5,850 nt of DNA. Source: Actinomycetota bacterium. Lineage in GTDB: Bacteria > Actinomycetota > Actinomycetes > Streptosporangiales > Streptosporangiaceae. The position numbers and the translations under genes were made by a program. The notes below the pieces were generated by a model. The model ran no database searches. It worked only from the letters and a program-made list of their open reading frames with translations, and was not told the DNA's origin. Position 1 is the first letter of the stretch, and each line of letters begins with the position of its first letter. Below are positions 5,365 through 5,850 of this stretch, one piece after another. The stretch is from contig PMST01000461.1 of assembly GCA_003168295.1 (NCBI GenBank), positions 44,742 through 50,591 on the forward strand, given 5' to 3'.

Positions 5365-5850
5365 ATGGCTTTGGTACGCGAGACCGCGATGGACGACTGG
5401 CCTGCCCTGCGGGAAATCCGGCTAGCGGCGCTACAGGATGCGCCGGACGCCTTCGCCTCGACGCATGCGAGGGAGGAGGTCTTCGACGATGCGGCGTGGC
5501 GAGCCCGGATCACCCGCGGCGGCAGCTTCCTGGCCTACGTCCCGGAAATCAGCGCGTCCGAGCCGGTCGGGCTGGTCGGCGGTTATGAAACTGAACCAGG
5601 CACTGTCGGCCTGATCTCGATGTGGGTCCGGCCGCAGGCGCGCGGCCACGGTGTCGGCGAGGCCCTGATCGCGGCCGTGCTCGACTGGGCCCAAGCCAGG
5701 CACGCCCGTTCGGTGCACCTGTGGGTGACCGAGACCAACAAGCCCGCCCGCAGGCTCTACGAACGCTGCGGATTCAAGCCGACCGGCGAACGCCAGCCGC
5801 TGCCCTCCAACCCCGCCCTCGGCGAGCTCGCCATGGCCCGCCCCCTATGA
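5365..5850 (+). CDS. GNAT-family N-acetyltransferase
   Basis: This 161-aa protein is a complete single-domain GNAT enzyme that would transfer acetyl from acetyl-CoA to an amine of unknown identity. The acetyl-CoA pyrophosphate loop is RPQARGHGVGEAL (89-101), following the beta-4 strand VGLISMWV (81-88). The C-terminal block VTETNKPARRLYERCGFKPTGE (121-142) carries Asn125 and the usual Tyr132 general-acid position. The N-terminal part, including FASTHAREE (30-38), is typical of the RimI-like uncharacterised group. The ATG at 5365 is preceded by a modest GGGAA eight bases upstream. The stop codon is the last codon of the window. An A/T-rich patch before the gene includes TAACTT (5326-5331), a possible own -10, otherwise it is co-transcribed with the SDR. 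Protein, small-molecule and antibiotic acetylation are all possible. Confidence 0.92.
   Translation: MALVRETAMDDWPALREIRLAALQDAPDAFASTHAREEVFDDAAWRARITRGGSFLAYVPEISASEPVGLVGGYETEPGTVGLISMWVRPQARGHGVGEALIAAVLDWAQARHARSVHLWVTETNKPARRLYERCGFKPTGERQPLPSNPALGELAMARPL

Overview
The window is a GC-rich (roughly 70 percent by eye), densely coding stretch with strong G/C preference at third codon positions. A large SARP-type regulator, a regulator family characteristic of actinobacteria, points to an actinomycete chromosome. I cannot place it to genus. No RNA gene, transposase, phage gene, integron or CRISPR array is visible.

Layout from left to right. (1) Positions 1-2132, minus strand: the first 710 codons of a large AfsR/SARP-type transcriptional regulator (winged-helix DNA-binding domain, BTAD, AAA-type ATPase, helical repeats); its 3' end lies outside the window. 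(2) Positions 2133-2253: a 121-bp divergent control region with a candidate leaderless promoter for the regulator and an 11-bp-period TGCAA direct repeat. (3) Positions 2254-2613, plus: a 119-aa single-domain cupin. (4) Positions 2660-3331, minus, convergent with the cupin: a 223-aa thymidylate-synthase-fold protein that keeps the catalytic Cys, Asp, Asn, His and Tyr but has lost two of the phosphate-clamp arginines. (5) Positions 3332-3620: a non-coding gap with a candidate leaderless promoter and two inverted repeats. (6) Positions 3621 to about 4373, minus: a FhuF-like [2Fe-2S] ferric-siderophore reductase with an uncertain start and an internal 15-bp tandem repeat. (7) Positions 4537-5322, plus: a classical short-chain dehydrogenase/reductase (SDR), divergent from the FhuF-like gene. 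(8) Positions 5365-5850, plus: a complete GNAT acetyltransferase ending exactly at the window edge.

How the genes fit together. A SARP regulator beside small redox and base-modifying enzymes resembles the edge of a specialised-metabolism locus, and the thymidylate-synthase-like enzyme recalls the nucleotide C5-modifying enzymes of nucleoside antibiotic clusters. No core assembly enzyme is visible, however, and the SDR, GNAT and FhuF-like genes are common housekeeping or accessory genes, so a single coherent pathway is not shown. The most unusual object is the thymidylate-synthase-fold protein, whose altered phosphate site suggests a substrate other than dUMP.
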